Assembly (NCBI GenBank): GCA_030748735.1
Contig: JASMLK010000102.1
Location: forward strand, 1 to 33,599
Reading direction: 5' to 3'
Source of the DNA: Myxococcota bacterium
GTDB lineage: Bacteria; Myxococcota_A; UBA9160; UBA4427
DNA length: 33,599 nucleotides
Positions within the stretch are counted from its first letter, which is position 1; each line of letters begins with the position of its first letter. A program made the translations under genes and the position numbers. Below, piece by piece: positions 33,416 to 33,599 of the stretch. A model generated the notes under the pieces. It searched no databases, had not been told where the DNA came from, and worked only from the letters and a program-made list of their open reading frames with translations.

Positions 33416-33599
33416 ATGGCGAGCATGAACATCGGGATCATCATTGGCAGGATCGGGGACGTCGACGGGGTCGCACTCGAGACGGAGAAGTGGGTCGAAG
33501 TGTTGACTCGCATGGGGCACGAAGTCTATGTGCTCTGCGGGAGCCTCAAGGATCATCCGATGAGGCTCGATCGCGTGCGGGTCTTTCGTCCTCTTTCGT
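33416..33599 (+). CDS. Glycosyltransferase family-1/4-like protein, 5' part only
   Basis: The last 184 nt open a frame starting MASMNIGIIIGRIGDVDGVALETEK and continuing through RMGHEVYVLCGSLKDHP. This is the first Rossmann strand, loop and helix of GT-B glycosyltransferases (group 1). The frame runs off the window edge. An ATG at 33425 is an equally possible start. Only about 61 residues are visible, so substrate and length cannot be judged. Confidence 0.7.
   Translation, partial: MASMNIGIIIGRIGDVDGVALETEKWVEVLTRMGHEVYVLCGSLKDHPMRLDRVRVFRPLS

Overview
The window is about 33.6 kb of GC-rich, densely coded DNA from a Gram-negative bacterium. The gene content fits a deltaproteobacterial-type lineage such as Myxococcota or a related phylum: NtrC-type sigma-54 regulators, a globin-coupled histidine kinase, an RpoH-like sigma factor, a Tol operon and many lipoproteins. 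The phylum is an inference from gene types only. I saw no tRNA, rRNA, CRISPR array, insertion sequence or integrase.

Region 1 (1-10.9 kb) looks like a redox/stress-response neighbourhood. It holds a cardiolipin synthase, a lipoprotein with a single CxxCH motif, a full NtrC-type activator, an RCK-domain potassium channel, a second CxxCH protein, two UspA proteins, a patatin phospholipase, a small coiled-coil protein, a protoglobin histidine kinase and an NtrC-like response regulator that lacks the AAA+ domain. Three good sigma-54 (-24/-12) promoter matches sit before the full activator, before uspA plus its cytochrome, and before the AAA-less regulator. I propose that this is one oxygen-linked sigma-54 regulon; it is the most interesting candidate system in the window.

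Region 2 (10.9-16.2 kb) holds a BamE-like lipoprotein, a decayed DUF4105 gene with several frameshifts, a membrane sensor kinase without a recognisable phospho-acceptor histidine, smpB, an SDR enzyme with Phe at the catalytic Tyr position, and a 74-codon sulfatase stub.

Region 3 (16.2-26.0 kb) is all on the minus strand. Read in the direction of transcription it is tolQ-tolR-tolA-tolB-cpoB (no pal), dksA-like, tsaD, rsmA, a conserved hypothetical gene, a 485-nt gene-free stretch ending in a strong terminator, and panB-panC-panD. A sigma-70 promoter precedes tolQ.

Region 4 (26.1-33.6 kb) holds leucyl aminopeptidase, a small secreted cytochrome c, an RpoH-like sigma factor with an acidic N-terminal extension, a DUF192 lipoprotein, a DUF4124/peptidase-MA protein, moaB, a MoaD-MoaE fusion, a NifU-like Fe-S protein and the start of a glycosyltransferase cut by the window edge.
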